NCBI RefSeq assembly: GCF_016613475.2
Contig: NZ_CP071517.1
Location: forward strand, 3,646,001 to 3,710,000
Direction of reading: 5' to 3'
Length of the DNA stretch: 64,000 nt
Source: Lysobacter arenosi
GTDB taxonomy: Bacteria; Pseudomonadota; Gammaproteobacteria; Xanthomonadales; Xanthomonadaceae
Shown here: positions 19,615-31,184 of the stretch, piece by piece
Position numbering within the stretch: the first letter of the stretch is position 1
Layout: every line of letters begins with the position of its first letter
Notes under the pieces: generated by a model
Database searches by the model: none
What the model was told of the DNA's origin: nothing
What the model saw: the letters and a program-made list of their open reading frames with translations, nothing else
Translations under genes and position numbers: made by a program

Positions 19615-21062
19615 CAGGCCACCTCCAGGGTTTCGGCCTGCTGCGCCGGTGCCGTCGTCAGGTACGGCCTCGGGTCGGTGATCTCGCCGGCGACCGCGCA
19701 CGCGGCCGCGGTCAGCGGCGACGCCAGCACGGTGCGCGCACCCTTGCCCTGTCGCCCTTCGAAGTTGCGATTGCTGGTGGACACCGCGAGCTGGCCAGGG
19801 CCGACAAGGTCGCCGTTCATCGCGATGCACATCGAACAGCCGGGCTCGCGCCATTCGGCACCGGCGGCACGCACGATCTGGTCGATGCCTTCGGCTTCGG
19901 CTTCGCGCTTGACCTGCTCGGATCCCGGCACCACCAGCATGCGCACGCGCGGATGCACGTGGCGACCGCGCAATACGCTGGCGGTTTCGCGCAGGTCGGA
20001 CAGGCGCGAGTTGGTGCAACTGCCGACGAAGACCACGTCGACCGGCCGACCGGCCAGCGCCGCGCCTGGTTGCCAGCCCATGTAGTCGAGGGCCTTGGCC
20101 TGGTCGCCATCACCGGAGGCGGGAACATGCGCGGCGATGGACGCCACCTGGCCCGGATGGGTGCCCCAGGTCACCGTCGGCTGGATGTCGGCGGCATCGA
20201 TGCGGACCTCGCGATCGAAGCGTGCGCCATCATCCGTGCGGAGCTGGCGCCACTGCGCGACTGCCGAATCGAAGGCGGCATCTTGCGGAGCGCGTGGGCG
20301 GCCGCGCAGGTAGTCGAACGTGACTTCATCCGGCGCGATCAGCCCGGCACGCGCACCTGCCTCGATCGACATGTTGCACACCGTCATCCGCTGCTCCATC
20401 GACAGCGCACGGATGGTGGAACCGCGGTACTCGATGACATGGCCGGTGCCGCCGTTGACGCCGATGACGCCGATCACATGCAGGATCAGGTCCTTGGCGC
20501 CGACGCCGGGTGCGAGCGCGCCGTCGACGGTGATCGACAGCGTCTTCGGCTTGCGCTGCAGCAGGCACTGCGTCGCCAGCACGTGGCCGACCTCGCTGGT
20601 GCCGATGCCGAACGCCAGCGCACCGAATGCACCATGCGTGGCGGTGTGGCTGTCGCCGCAGACGATGGTCTGGCCCGGCTGGGTCAGGCCAAGCTCCGGG
20701 CCCATCACGTGGACGATGCCGCGCTGCGGGCTGTCGTAGTCGAACAGCTCGACGCCGAAGCGCGCGCAGTTCTCGCGCAGCTTCTCGACCTGCGCGCGTG
20801 CCTCGGCATTGACGTAGGGGTGCTGTCCGTCGGCGCCGACAGGCAGGGTGGGGGTGGAATGGTCGAGCGTGCCCTTGGTCAGTTCCGGACGGCGCACCGG
20901 CAGGTTGCGTTCGTCCAGTTCGGCGAAGGCCTGCGGCGAGGTCACTTCATGGATCAGGTGCAGGTCGATGTAGAGCGTGGCCGGCGCGGTCTCGCTTTCG
21001 GGCGTGACGAGGTGGGCGTCCCACAGTTTGTCGAACAACGTTCGCGGTGCTTGGCTGGTCAT
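19614..21062 (-). CDS. leuC: 3-isopropylmalate dehydratase large subunit
   Basis: The protein has 482 residues. It is an aconitase-family 4Fe-4S enzyme that isomerises 2- to 3-isopropylmalate together with LeuD. Cluster cysteines appear in [14 protein letters not shown] at about residue 353 and in [11 protein letters not shown] at about 413, spaced as expected. The substrate-site [18 protein letters not shown] lies at about 132. The usual MNPD after the second cysteine pair reads MNGD here, a minor change. The ATG at 21062 begins [14 protein letters not shown], matching the family start. It follows leuA by 62 bases, the largest gap in the leu part of the operon. Confidence 0.97.
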   Translation of the reverse strand: MTSQAPRTLFDKLWDAHLVTPESETAPATLYIDLHLIHEVTSPQAFAELDERNLPVRRPELTKGTLDHSTPTLPVGADGQHPYVNAEARAQVEKLRENCARFGVELFDYDSPQRGIVHVMGPELGLTQPGQTIVCGDSHTATHGAFGALAFGIGTSEVGHVLATQCLLQRKPKTLSITVDGALAPGVGAKDLILHVIGVIGVNGGTGHVIEYRGSTIRALSMEQRMTVCNMSIEAGARAGLIAPDEVTFDYLRGRPRAPQDAAFDSAVAQWRQLRTDDGARFDREVRIDAADIQPTVTWGTHPGQVASIAAHVPASGDGDQAKALDYMGWQPGAALAGRPVDVVFVGSCTNSRLSDLRETASVLRGRHVHPRVRMLVVPGSEQVKREAEAEGIDQIVRAAGAEWREPGCSMCIAMNGDLVGPGQLAVSTSNRNFEGRQGKGARTVLASPLTAAACAVAGEITDPRPYLTTAPAQQAETLEVA

Positions 21063-21124
21063 TGGCTGGGCTTGATGGATATGAAGAAGGGGGGCTGGAC
21101 GGGCGTTCTGGTCAGGCGCTGTTG

Positions 21125-22707
<1,583 letters not shown>

Positions 22708-22711
<4 letters not shown>

Positions 22712-23802
22712 GCGATGAGCTCCTCGTTGCGGGTGCGCACGGCGACGGTGCGAAAGGGTGGGTTGAGCGGGGTGGGGCGAAGCGTGGTGATGGCCGGCTC
22801 CAGTGGCGCCTGCGCCGGTTGCTCGCGATGGCGGCGGCGTGGACGTCGCGGTGCGCGCGGACGGACTTCGGAAAGCAGTTGCGCGAGCACACCGGCATCG
22901 AGGTTGCCGCCGGAAACCACCGCGCACTTGCGCTTGCCGGCGACGCGACGGCCCGCCGCCAGCGCCAGCGCACCGGCGCCTTCGGCGATGACGTGTTCTT
23001 CCAGTGCCAGGCGCACGAGCGTCTCGCGCAGTTCGGCCTCACGCACGACGATCACGTCATCGAGCAGGTGCGACAGCAGCTGACGGGTCAGTTGGCCAGG
23101 CACCTTGACGCGCACGCCGTCGGCCAGGGTCGCTGCCGGCTCACGCGGCACGCAGTCGCCACGCAATGCCCGCAGCATCGAATCGACGCCTTCGACCTGG
23201 GCGCCGATAACGCGCACACCCTGCGACTTCATCGCCAGCGCGACACCCGAAGCGAGCCCGCCGCCGCCGATCGGCACCAGCACCACGTCCGGGGCCAGCG
23301 CCGCCAGTTCCAGCCCGACCGTGCCCTGGCCGGCGATCACGTCGGGATCGTCGAACGCCGACAGCACGCGGTAATCGTTCTGCAGGGCCAGCTCGGCGGC
23401 GAAGGCCTTGGCCTCGTCGTAGCTGTCGCCATGCAGGCGCACCGTCGCCCCCCAATGGGCGACGCCGGCGATCTTGGTCTGTGGCGCGCAGCGCGGCATC
23501 ACGGTGATCGCATTGACGCCGAGGCGATACGCCGCCCAGGCCAGCCCTTGCGCATGGTTTCCCGCGGACGCGGCGATGACCGTGCGATGGTCACCGCGCT
23601 CGCGCGCGGCCAGCAGCGCGTTGAGCGCGCCGCGCACCTTGTAGGAACCGGTGCGCTGCAGGTTCTCCAGCTTCAGCCAGCAGCCGAAGCGCTCGGCATA
23701 GTGGAGCGGGGTCGGTGGCAGGTAGCGGCGCAGGCGGGCCTGCGCCGCCAGTACGTCACCGACATCGACAGTCTGTACGCGAGAGCTTACGTCGCCATCC
23801 AT
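22708..23802 (-). CDS. ilvA: Threonine dehydratase, short form without regulatory domain
   Basis: The protein has 364 residues. A fold-type II PLP enzyme that deaminates threonine to 2-oxobutyrate for isoleucine. The PLP lysine is in [16 protein letters not shown] at about residue 55, and the phosphate-binding loop [14 protein letters not shown] is at about 178. Biosynthetic IlvA normally has about 500 residues with one or two C-terminal ACT-like domains that sense isoleucine. Here the catalytic domain ends near residue 310 and is followed only by a basic, proline-rich tail ([14 protein letters not shown]). Its length matches the catabolic TdcB form, yet it sits in the biosynthetic operon, 4 bases after ilvE. 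Loss of direct isoleucine inhibition is inferred. Confidence 0.93.
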
Positions 23803-23806
23803 GGCA

Positions 23807-24778
23807 TCAGACCGCCGTCAGCCAGCCGGCATGCGCCGGCTCTTCGCCGCGCACGACGCGGGCATACAGCGCCGACAGCTCGCGCGTGACCGGGTTGTCG
23901 CCGAACTCGCGGCGGTCGAGCACGCTGATCGGCGCGGTCTCGGCGGCGGTGCCGCAAACGAAGACCTCGTCGGCATCGAGCAGCTCGTGATGGGTAACGG
24001 TGCGCGACTCCGCGCCGCTGAGCTTGATCAGCGTGTCGCGGGTGATGCCGGGCAGGGCGTCGCGGTGCTCCACCGCTGTGACCTGTCCATTTCGCACCAT
24101 GAAGACGTTGGCGCCGGTGCACTCGACGACGTTGCCGTCGTCGTCGACGAACAGTGCCTCGTCGAATCCGCGCGACTTGGCTTCGCGCTTGGCGAGGATC
24201 GAGTTGACGTAGCCGCCGCACAGTTTCAGCGGCGGCAGCGCGCTGGCCGGATTGCGCCGCCACGGCGACACGGTCAGACGGGTGCGGTCACCGGCCAAGT
24301 GCACGCGCTGGGCCATGGTGGCGACCATGAAGTGCTGGCTCAGATGCGAGACGTCCAGGCCGATGCTGCCTGTGCCGAACCATGCCAGCGGGCGGATGTA
24401 GGCATCGCGATGGTCGTTGGCGCGCAGCGTCTCCAGCGTCGCCTCGAAGGCACGCTCGACGTCGAAGTCCAGGCCCAGCAGCTCCGCGCCCTTGCGCATG
24501 CGCTGCAGGTGCTCGGGCAGGCGGAACACCGCGGCGCCGTTGCGCGTGGCGTAGCTGCGGATGCCCTCGAACACGCCGGTGCCGTAGTGCATGGCATGGG
24601 TGGTCAGTGGTGCCTGCAGCGAATCGGCGCTGGCCAGTTCGCCGTCGAACCACAGCATCGGCGTGTCGGTTGACGTCGGGCGACGCCGCGCATCGTCCAG
24701 GCGCGTACCGTCGAGTAGCTGCATCGGCATCGCCGTGGCGCGCTGCCGCACGCCCTGTTGACTCTCGGTGACGGTCAT
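23807..24778 (-). CDS. ilvE: Branched-chain amino acid aminotransferase
   Basis: The protein has 323 residues. A fold-type IV PLP enzyme for the last step of leucine, isoleucine and valine synthesis. Visible are HYGTGVFEGIRSYATRNG at about 62, the catalytic lysine in LPPLKLCGGYVNSILA at about 177, and VECTGANVFMVRNG at about 211. The N-terminus carries an extra stretch of about 30 residues before the family core (WFDGELA). The ATG at 24778 shares bases with the ilvM stop (ATGA). A GTG two codons upstream is a less likely start. A four-base gap separates it from ilvA. Confidence 0.96.
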   Translation of the reverse strand: MTVTESQQGVRQRATAMPMQLLDGTRLDDARRRPTSTDTPMLWFDGELASADSLQAPLTTHAMHYGTGVFEGIRSYATRNGAAVFRLPEHLQRMRKGAELLGLDFDVERAFEATLETLRANDHRDAYIRPLAWFGTGSIGLDVSHLSQHFMVATMAQRVHLAGDRTRLTVSPWRRNPASALPPLKLCGGYVNSILAKREAKSRGFDEALFVDDDGNVVECTGANVFMVRNGQVTAVEHRDALPGITRDTLIKLSGAESRTVTHHELLDADEVFVCGTAAETAPISVLDRREFGDNPVTRELSALYARVVRGEEPAHAGWLTAV

Positions 24779-25011
24779 TGACACGGCGACACCTCCACCG
24801 AGAGGCAGTCGTAGAGCTTGGCGAGCTGTGTCTGCAGGCTGGTGTCGGCGCGGTCGCCTTCGACGGTCAGGCGCAGGTACCAGCGGTCGCCGTCGGGCTG
24901 CGCTTCGCCATCGACCGCGAGCGGGCGGAAGCCACGTCGTTCGGCGGCGCCCAGTACACGCGCCAGCGCACCTTCGGCCTGGCGCAGGGTGAGATCAAGC
25001 TGGTATCGCAT
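24775..25011 (-). CDS. ilvM: Acetolactate synthase II small subunit (ACT domain)
   Basis: The protein has 78 residues, essentially one ACT domain (MRYQLDLTLRQAEGALARVL, then WYLRLTVEGDR). It resembles E. coli IlvM, the short regulatory partner of the valine-insensitive IlvG enzyme, rather than the larger IlvH or IlvN. The ATG at 25011 lies 17 bases inside the end of ilvG, so synthesis is coupled to the catalytic subunit. An upstream in-frame start at 25050 would add a proline-rich stretch and is unlikely. The ACT fold may bind valine weakly or only stabilise the large subunit; that is not visible from sequence. Confidence 0.9.
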   Translation of the reverse strand: MRYQLDLTLRQAEGALARVLGAAERRGFRPLAVDGEAQPDGDRWYLRLTVEGDRADTSLQTQLAKLYDCLSVEVSPCQ

Positions 25012-26734
25012 GGCGGGGATCCTCGGCGGTGGGGGTGGCAAGGGCGGCACGCGCGTCTGCTTCCGGATCGAGCATCTGCGCGTTGTTGTGGTTGGGCGGC
25101 ACCAGCGGCCACACGTTGGCGGCCTGGTCGATGGCCACGTGCAGCAGGGCCGGGCCGGGGGCGGCCAGCAGCTGTTGCAGTGCGGCTTCGACGCCGTCGG
25201 CGCGATCGACGTGTAGCGCCTGCACGCCGAATGCGGCGGCTACGGCGACGAAGTCGGGGTTGTCGGACAGGTCGATCTCGGAATAGCGGCGCTCGAAGAA
25301 CAGCTCCTGCCACTGCCGGACCATTCCCAGGGCCTGGTTGTCGAGCAGCACGATCTTCACCGGCAGTCCGTAGCGGCGCAGCGTGGCCAGCTCCTGCACG
25401 TTCATCAGGAACGAGCCGTCGCCGCTGACGCACACGACCTGCGCCGACGGATCCTGCATCTGCGCACCGATCGCGGCCGGCAGGCCGAAACCCATCGCGC
25501 CGAGTGCGCCGCTGGTCAGGTGCTGGCGCGGTTCCTTCATGCGCCAGTGCTGTGCGACCCACATCTGGTGCTGGCCGACATCGCAGGCGACGACGGCATT
25601 GGGCGCCAGTTCCGACAGGCGCTTGAGCAGCGATGGCGCGTACACGCTTTCACCCGGGGCGTCGTAACGCGCGGCATGTTCGCGTGCGCGCTGCTGGCAG
25701 GTCGCGCGCCAGGCACGGCGGGCAATGCCGTTGCGTCCGTGCAGGTGCGCCGCGCACGGCAGGGTCAGCGCGGTCAGGGTGGTGCGGATGTCGCCGCGCA
25801 CGCCGACATCGGCGTGGCGCAGCTTGCCGATCTCGCAGGCGTCCAGGTCCATGTGGACGACGCGCGCGTTCGGTGCGAACTCGGCCAGCTTGCCGGTGGC
25901 GCGATCGTCGAAGCGCGCGCCAACGACGATCAGCAGGTCGGCTTCCTGCACGGCAAGGTTGGCCGCGCGGCTGCCGTGCATGCCGAGCATGCCCAGATTG
26001 AGGGCGTGCCCGGACGGCAGCGCGCCCAGGCCCTTCAGCGTCAGCACGGTCGGGATCTGGGTGGCGTCGACGAAGGTGCGGAACGCCGCCACGCTGTCGC
26101 CGAGCGCGATGCCGCCGCCGCCATACATCAGCGGCCGCTGAGCCTGCGAGATCAGCGCCAGCGCCGCGTGCAGCGAGGCGTCGATGGGCGCGGGCACATC
26201 GTCGATGTCCAGCGGCACGTGCGCCGGCAACTGCGAGGCATCACCGAACTGCACGTCCTTGGGCAGGTCGATCAGCACCGGACCCGGACGGCCGGAGCGG
26301 GCGATGCGGAACGCTTCCGCCACCATCCGCGGCAGGTCCTCGACCTTTCGCGGCAGGAAGCTGTGCTTGACGATCGGCATGGTCATGCCGAACACATCCA
26401 GCTCCTGGAAGGCATCCGTGCCCATCAGCGCCGTCGGCACCTGGCCGGTGATCACCACCATCGGCACCGAGTCGAGCATCGCGTCGGCGATGCCCGTCAC
26501 CAGGTTCGAGGCGCCCGGACCGGAGGTGGCGACGCATACGCCGACGCGCCCGCTTGCTCGTGCGTAGCCATTGGCCGCGAATGCCGCGCCCTGTTCGTGG
26601 CGGACCAGCACATGGCGCAGGTCCGACCCGTGCAGGGCGTCGTAGAAGGGCATGATCGCGCCGCCCGGATAACCGAAGAGCGTATCGACGCCTTCAGCCA
26701 CCAGAGCCTGCACCAGCCAGCGGGCACCGTTCAT
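24995..26734 (-). CDS. ilvG: Acetolactate synthase II large (catalytic) subunit
   Basis: The protein has 579 residues. A full-length TPP- and FAD-dependent acetohydroxyacid synthase. The catalytic glutamate lies in VRHEQGAAFAANGYARAS at about residue 47. The FAD/central domain spans about 190-340, and the TPP-Mg motif GDGSFLMNVQELATLRRYG with downstream NNQ-like LLDNQALGMV lies at about 440-475. It makes acetolactate for valine and leucine and acetohydroxybutyrate for isoleucine. Pairing with the short ilvM supports the isoenzyme II type. No frameshift is seen. The ATG at 26734 shares one base with the ilvC stop (TGATG). Confidence 0.97.
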   Translation of the reverse strand: MNGARWLVQALVAEGVDTLFGYPGGAIMPFYDALHGSDLRHVLVRHEQGAAFAANGYARASGRVGVCVATSGPGASNLVTGIADAMLDSVPMVVITGQVPTALMGTDAFQELDVFGMTMPIVKHSFLPRKVEDLPRMVAEAFRIARSGRPGPVLIDLPKDVQFGDASQLPAHVPLDIDDVPAPIDASLHAALALISQAQRPLMYGGGGIALGDSVAAFRTFVDATQIPTVLTLKGLGALPSGHALNLGMLGMHGSRAANLAVQEADLLIVVGARFDDRATGKLAEFAPNARVVHMDLDACEIGKLRHADVGVRGDIRTTLTALTLPCAAHLHGRNGIARRAWRATCQQRAREHAARYDAPGESVYAPSLLKRLSELAPNAVVACDVGQHQMWVAQHWRMKEPRQHLTSGALGAMGFGLPAAIGAQMQDPSAQVVCVSGDGSFLMNVQELATLRRYGLPVKIVLLDNQALGMVRQWQELFFERRYSEIDLSDNPDFVAVAAAFGVQALHVDRADGVEAALQQLLAAPGPALLHVAIDQAANVWPLVPPNHNNAQMLDPEADARAALATPTAEDPRHAIPA

Positions 26735-27750
26735 CACGCGGCCTCGGTCTGCGCCGGGCGCGCCGCGGTGGCCGCTGCCGGTTGCTGTGCCGATGCGCCG
26801 AGCCACTTCATGTTGGCGCGCAGCTTCTTGCCGACCGCTTCGATCGGATGGTCAAGGTCGGCCTGCTTGAGCGCCTTGTAGTTGGCGTTGCCGGCGGCGT
26901 ACTCGGCGATCCACTGGCGCGCGAACGTGCCGTCCTGGATCTCGGTCAGCACCTTCTTCATCTGCGCGCGGGTGTTGTCGTCGACGACGTAGGTGCCGCG
27001 GGTCAGCGCACCGTACTGCGCGGTTTCGCTGATGAACTCGTGCATGCGGGTGATGCCGCCTTCGTAGAACAGGTCGACGATCAGCTTCAGTTCGTGCAGG
27101 CACTCGTAGTACGCGACCTCGGGCTGGTAACCGGCCTCGACCAGCGTTTCCCAGCCGGCCTGCACGAGCTTGGTGGCGCCGCCGCAGAGCACGGCCTGTT
27201 CGCCGAACAGGTCGGTTTCGGTCTCTTCCTTGAAGGTGGTCTGGATTGCGTTCTGGCGGGCGCCGCCGATGCCGGCGCAATAGGTCAGCGCGAGTTGCTC
27301 GGCGTTGCCACTGCGGTCCTGGTGGACGGCGTAGACAGACGGCACGCCGCGGCCGATCTCGTACTCGCGACGCACCAGCGCGCCCGGGCCCTTGGGCGCG
27401 ACCAGCACCACGTCGAGGTCCTCGCGTGGCGTGATCTGGCCGTAGTGGACGTTGAAGCCGTGCGCGAACAGCAGGCATGCGCCCGCCGCGATGTTCGGCT
27501 CGATCACTTCGCCGTAGAGCTGCGGCTGGACCATGTCCGGCGTGAGCACGGCGACGAGCTGCGCGTTCCTGACCGCTTCGGCCGGCGTGGTGACGGTGAA
27601 GCCGTCGGCCTTGGCCTTGATCTCGGTCGGGCCGCCCGGTCGCAGGCCGATGGTGACGTCGAAGCCGGAGTCGCGCAGGTTCAGTGCATGGGCGCGGCCC
27701 TGGCTGCCGTAACCGACGATGGCGACGCGGGGTTTGGAGCTGGTGGTCAT
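26734..27750 (-). CDS. ilvC: Ketol-acid reductoisomerase, class I (short)
   Basis: The protein has 338 residues, the short class I type. The Rossmann fingerprint [18 protein letters not shown] is at about residue 12, followed by IGLRPGG for phosphate binding. The knotted domain carries the metal ligands in [12 protein letters not shown] at about 190 and the [17 protein letters not shown] region at about 224-240. It reduces and rearranges acetolactate or acetohydroxybutyrate using NADPH and magnesium. AAGGA lies 8 bases before the ATG at 27750. Sixty-one bases separate it from ilvD. A short alanine- and glutamine-rich tail ends the protein. Confidence 0.97.
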   Translation of the reverse strand: MTTSSKPRVAIVGYGSQGRAHALNLRDSGFDVTIGLRPGGPTEIKAKADGFTVTTPAEAVRNAQLVAVLTPDMVQPQLYGEVIEPNIAAGACLLFAHGFNVHYGQITPREDLDVVLVAPKGPGALVRREYEIGRGVPSVYAVHQDRSGNAEQLALTYCAGIGGARQNAIQTTFKEETETDLFGEQAVLCGGATKLVQAGWETLVEAGYQPEVAYYECLHELKLIVDLFYEGGITRMHEFISETAQYGALTRGTYVVDDNTRAQMKKVLTEIQDGTFARQWIAEYAAGNANYKALKQADLDHPIEAVGKKLRANMKWLGASAQQPAAATAARPAQTEAA

Positions 27751-27811
27751 TGCAAAGTCCTTGTGATGTTCGAAGCGGAAGGAGGAGCAGGAACGAACGA
27801 CTTCTGCGTGG

Positions 27812-29560
27812 TCAGGCGAGTGCGGGTTCGCGTGGTTCTGGGGTGCTGCTGGTTTCCGCGTCGACCAGCTGGCTTGCGATGCGGCGGTCATCGAGAGGGC
27901 CCGGTGCGGTCACGGCGCCGCGCGAGGCGGAACTGACCTGGCGCGCGTACTTGGCCAGCACGCCGGTGGTGACGCGCGGGGCGATGCGTGCAGGCAGGCG
28001 CGTGGACAGGTCGGCATCGACGTCGATGCGGCGCGTGCCGACATCGATCCGCACGCGGTCGCCTTCGCGCAGCTTCGCGATCGGTCCGCCGTGCGCGGCC
28101 TCGGGCGAGATGTGGCCAACCATGAAGCCGTGCGTCGCGCCGCTGAAGCGGCCATCGGTGATCAGCGCGACGTCGTTGCCCAGGCCCTGGCCGACCAGCG
28201 CCGCGGTGACGGCCAGCATTTCGCGCATGCCCGGGCCACCGGCAGGACCTTCGAAGCGGATCACCACGACGTCGCCGGCATTGACCTGGCGCGACTGCAC
28301 CGCCGCGAACGCGGCTTCCTCCGAATCGAACACGCGCGCGGTGCCTTCGAAGTGCTCGCGGCCATGGCCGGCGAGCTTGACGATGCAGCCTTCGGGGGCG
28401 AGGTCGCCGTAGAGGATCGAATAACCGCCGCGCGGCTTGATGGGGTCGCTGATCGGGCGGACGACATCCTGCTGCGCGGGTGCCGGCACATCGTCGAGTT
28501 CGGAGAAGAACGAACGGCCGGTGACGGTCGCGATGTCCTCGATCAGACCCGCAGCACGCAGCTCGCGCGCCACCAGCGCGGTGCCGCCCTGTTCGAACAT
28601 CTCCGCGGCGGTGTAGCGGCCGCCGGGCTTGAGGTCGGCGATCACCGGCGTCATGCGTGCGGCTGCTTCGAACTCTTCCAGGTCGAAGGCAACGCCGGCT
28701 TCGTGCGCGATCGCCAGCAGGTGCAGGGCGGCATTGGTGGAGCCGGCAGTGGCCGAGACCGCGCGGGCCGCGTTGCGCAACGCAGCTGGGGAGAGGATGT
28801 CGCGCGGTCCCGGCCCGCCGTTGCGCAACCGGTCCATCACCAGCGCACCGCAAGCCCGGGCGGCGGCCGGCTTGTCGGCGTGGATCGCCGGGATGTCGTT
28901 CAACTGCAACGGCGACAGGCCGAGGAAGGTCAGCACCATCGCCATCGTGTTGGCGGTGAACTGGCCGCCGCAGGCGCCGGCGCCGGGACAGGCATGGGAT
29001 TCGATGCGGTGCAGCTCGGCGTCGTCGATGCGGCCGGCGGAGTGCGCGCCGACGGCTTCGAAGACGTCCTGCACGGTGAGGGGGCGGTCTGTCTCTCCCT
29101 GCTTCGACGGACATCGGCCGGGCATGATCGTGCCGCCATAGAGGATCACAGTCGGGATATCCAGGCGCGCCGCCGTCATCGCAGCGGCCGGGATGGTCTT
29201 GTCGCAGCCGACCAGCAGCACCATCGCGTCGAGGCAGTGGCCGCTGACGGCCAGCTCGATCGAATCGGCGATGGTCTCGCGCGAGGCCAGCGAACAGCGC
29301 ATGCCGTCGGAGCCCATCGCGATGCCGTCGGTGACGGCGATGGTGTTGAACTCGATCGGCGTGCCGCCGTTGTCGAGCACGCCCTGGCGCACGTCCTGCG
29401 CGAGGTCGCGCAGGGTGAAGTTGCACGGCGACACGTCCGACCAGGTGTGGACGACGGCGACCAGCGGTTTCGCGATCGCGGCGTCGTCCAGGCCGGTGGC
29501 GCGCAGCATCGCGCGTGCCGGTGCATGTGCGGGGCCTTGCTTGATGGCGTTGCTTCTCAC
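27812..29560 (-). CDS. ilvD: Dihydroxy-acid dehydratase
   Basis: The protein has 582 residues. An iron-sulfur enzyme of the IlvD/Edd family that dehydrates dihydroxy acids to 2-oxo acids. Cluster cysteines appear in [11 protein letters not shown] (about 46), [13 protein letters not shown] (about 118) and [14 protein letters not shown] (about 190). The CDK lysine is the expected carbamylated metal ligand. C-terminal [14 protein letters not shown] is intact. The start is GTG at 29560, giving [18 protein letters not shown], with GGACT about 9 bases upstream. It is the first enzyme gene of the operon, 33 bases after the leader terminator, so the attenuator would set its expression and that of everything downstream. 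Confidence 0.96.
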   Translation of the reverse strand: MRSNAIKQGPAHAPARAMLRATGLDDAAIAKPLVAVVHTWSDVSPCNFTLRDLAQDVRQGVLDNGGTPIEFNTIAVTDGIAMGSDGMRCSLASRETIADSIELAVSGHCLDAMVLLVGCDKTIPAAAMTAARLDIPTVILYGGTIMPGRCPSKQGETDRPLTVQDVFEAVGAHSAGRIDDAELHRIESHACPGAGACGGQFTANTMAMVLTFLGLSPLQLNDIPAIHADKPAAARACGALVMDRLRNGGPGPRDILSPAALRNAARAVSATAGSTNAALHLLAIAHEAGVAFDLEEFEAAARMTPVIADLKPGGRYTAAEMFEQGGTALVARELRAAGLIEDIATVTGRSFFSELDDVPAPAQQDVVRPISDPIKPRGGYSILYGDLAPEGCIVKLAGHGREHFEGTARVFDSEEAAFAAVQSRQVNAGDVVVIRFEGPAGGPGMREMLAVTAALVGQGLGNDVALITDGRFSGATHGFMVGHISPEAAHGGPIAKLREGDRVRIDVGTRRIDVDADLSTRLPARIAPRVTTGVLAKYARQVSSASRGAVTAPGPLDDRRIASQLVDAETSSTPEPREPALA

Positions 29561-29592
29561 GAACTGGAGTCCTTGGTGGATTCCAGGCCCGC

Positions 29593-29627
29593 AAAAACAA
29601 AAACCCCGCGCCGTTTCGGGCGCGGGG
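29593..29627 (-). terminator. ilv leader attenuator terminator
   Basis: On the minus strand a perfect nine-base-pair stem CCCCGCGCC / GGCGCGGGG (29627-29619 and 29612-29604) with a CGAAAC loop is followed by TTTTTGTTTTT. It lies between the leader peptide stop and ilvD. The 5' arm is also complementary over eight bases to GCGCGGGG inside the leader reading frame (29685-29678), which gives a competing antiterminator. Confidence 0.93.
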
Positions 29628-29662
29628 TCTTTGTGTTTCAGACCTGGGTGGTGTGGTGTTGC

Positions 29663-29821
29663 TTACACGAACCCGTACCCCGCGCTGGCATGCCCGGTAA
29701 TAAGTACGAGTACAAGAATGAGTGCCGCCGATGCGGTCAGGGTCAACGCAAGTCGCAGCGACTCGACCGTGCCTTGCGGCCGGGCCTGAGCGGTCTGCGG
29801 GTGGTTGTTGCGCTGCGTCAT
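29663..29821 (-). CDS. ilvL: ilv operon leader peptide
   Basis: A 52-residue reading frame upstream of ilvD. It starts MTQRNNHPQT and holds a dense run of regulatory codons in AALILVLVLITG (residues 33-43): four Leu, two Val and two Ile within eight consecutive codons (34-41). In attenuation, ribosome stalling on these codons when branched-chain aminoacyl-tRNAs are scarce would leave the next RNA segment (29685-29678) free to pair with the terminator's 5' arm. A ribosome reaching the stop would cover it and let the terminator form. No Shine-Dalgarno sequence precedes the ATG, and the inferred transcription start is at or within a few bases of it. The central part is hydrophobic enough to be a membrane helix. 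Confidence 0.88.
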   Translation of the reverse strand: MTQRNNHPQTAQARPQGTVESLRLALTLTASAALILVLVLITGHASAGYGFV

Positions 29822-29839
29822 GGAACCGAGGTAAACATG

Positions 29840-29863
29840 CCCGGCGCGGGCATGTCAACAGTT
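29840..29863 (-). promoter_or_regulatory. ilv leader promoter with palindromic spacer
   Basis: On the minus strand AACTGTTGACA (29863-29853) gives a perfect -35 hexamer TTGACA. Eighteen bases further lies a weak -10, TTACCT, about 7 bases before the leader ATG. The spacer is almost filled by the perfect palindrome ACATGCCCG-CGC-CGGGCATGT (29855-29835), a possible operator. Transcription would begin around 29821-29823. Confidence 0.65.
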
Positions 29864-29897
29864 TCGTATGAAACAGCGCGAGGTTGCGACGAGCGGC

Positions 29898-31184
29898 TCA
29901 TCGCTTCAGCAATCGCTCGCGCAGTGCACCGTAATCGACGGCAAGGGACTCCGCAAAGGCAGGCCACGAAAGGGTTTCCGCCAATGCCGGCGGCGGCTCG
30001 ACGGCATCGCCGACGAGCGGCTCGACGATGGTCTCGAACTTGGCCGGGTGGGCCGTCGCCACCACGGCCCAGGGGCGACGGTCGCCTTGTGCTCTCAATT
30101 GCTCGAGCACATGCAGGCCGGTGGCGGTGTGCGGGCAGGGCACGATGCCATGGCGCCGTGGCGCCTCGCCGATGGTCGCGGCGATGGTGGCATCGTCGAC
30201 CGCGAATGCCTTCAAGGCGCTGCGCAACTGCGCGTCGTCGTCGTGCCAGTAGCGCAGCCGTTCGAAGTTGCTGGGCGCGCCGACATCCATGGCGTTGGCC
30301 AAGGTCGCGCGCGTTGCCTGCGGTGCGTAGTCGTCACCGGCGAAGTAGCGTGGCAGCACGTCGTTGGCGTTGCTGGCCAGCACCAGTTCGCCAATCGGCA
30401 AACCCATGCGCCTTGCGAGGAACGCCGCGCAGGCATTGCCGAGGTTGCCAGTAGGGACGATGAAGTTCAGCGGCTGGCCGTTGCGCGCGAAGAACTCCAG
30501 CGCTGCGTGCGCGTAGTAGCCGACCTGCGGCAGCAGGCGACCGAGGCTGATGCTGTTGGCGGAACTGAGGGACATCGACTGCCGCAGCGCTTCGTCCGAC
30601 AGCGCCTGCTTGGCCAGTCGCTGGCAGTCGTCGAAGCTGCCGGCGACGCGGTAGGTGCGCACGTTGGCGCCCCAGCATTCCAGGCCATGCGCCTGCCGCG
30701 GCGAGACGCGGCCTTCGGGGTAGAGGATCACCACCTCAAAGCCAGGACGGCGGTGGAATGCAGCGGCCACGGCCGCGCCGGTGTCGCCCGACGTCGCTAC
30801 AAGGATCGTCGTCGGCGGTGCGTCCTGCGGACGCAGCCGCGACAACGACTCGGCCAGGAAGCGCGCGGCGTAGTCCTTGAACGCGGCTGTCGGCCCGTGG
30901 AACAGCTCGAGAAGATGGTCGCCCTCGCCCGTCATTTCGCGCAGCGGCGGCGGGAAGGAATAGGCGTGTTCGCAGATTGCCGCCAGCGACTCGCGCAGGG
31001 ACGAATCCGCGAAGTACGGTGCCAACACCGCGTGCGCGGTATCGGCCAGCGTGGCCCCGGGTTGCACGGCGGGCGTCGGGATCCGCTCGGGCACGTAGAG
31101 GCCGCCGTCGGGAGCGAGTCCGGCGACGAGGGCCTGGTCGATTGATGTGGGAGGTGTGTTGCCGCGTGTGCTGTTGAAATTCAT
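29898..31184 (-). CDS. thrC: Threonine synthase
   Basis: The protein has 428 residues. A PLP enzyme that converts phosphohomoserine to threonine. The N-terminal threonine-synthase domain begins [14 protein letters not shown]. The PLP lysine is in [15 protein letters not shown] at about residue 108, and the phosphate loop region is [15 protein letters not shown] at about 134-148. [19 protein letters not shown] at about 240 is another family block. Length and pattern fit the Gram-negative long form. The ATG at 31184 overlaps the thrB stop (ATGA). It is the last gene of thrLABC. Its product is the substrate of IlvA in the neighbouring operon. No U-run terminator is seen between its stop and the ilv promoter 40 bases away. 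Confidence 0.97.
   Translation of the reverse strand: MNFNSTRGNTPPTSIDQALVAGLAPDGGLYVPERIPTPAVQPGATLADTAHAVLAPYFADSSLRESLAAICEHAYSFPPPLREMTGEGDHLLELFHGPTAAFKDYAARFLAESLSRLRPQDAPPTTILVATSGDTGAAVAAAFHRRPGFEVVILYPEGRVSPRQAHGLECWGANVRTYRVAGSFDDCQRLAKQALSDEALRQSMSLSSANSISLGRLLPQVGYYAHAALEFFARNGQPLNFIVPTGNLGNACAAFLARRMGLPIGELVLASNANDVLPRYFAGDDYAPQATRATLANAMDVGAPSNFERLRYWHDDDAQLRSALKAFAVDDATIAATIGEAPRRHGIVPCPHTATGLHVLEQLRAQGDRRPWAVVATAHPAKFETIVEPLVGDAVEPPPALAETLSWPAFAESLAVDYGALRERLLKR

Noticed and set aside
27888-29858. A 656-residue minus-strand frame overlapping ilvD in another frame and crossing the leader
   Set aside because: It is rich in Arg and runs through the leader terminator. The ilvD frame has all catalytic motifs.
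29835-29897. Intrinsic terminator for thrC in the ACATGCCCG palindrome
   Set aside because: No T run follows it in the thrC direction and it lies inside the ilv promoter. It may slow polymerase, but the promoter-spacer reading is stronger.
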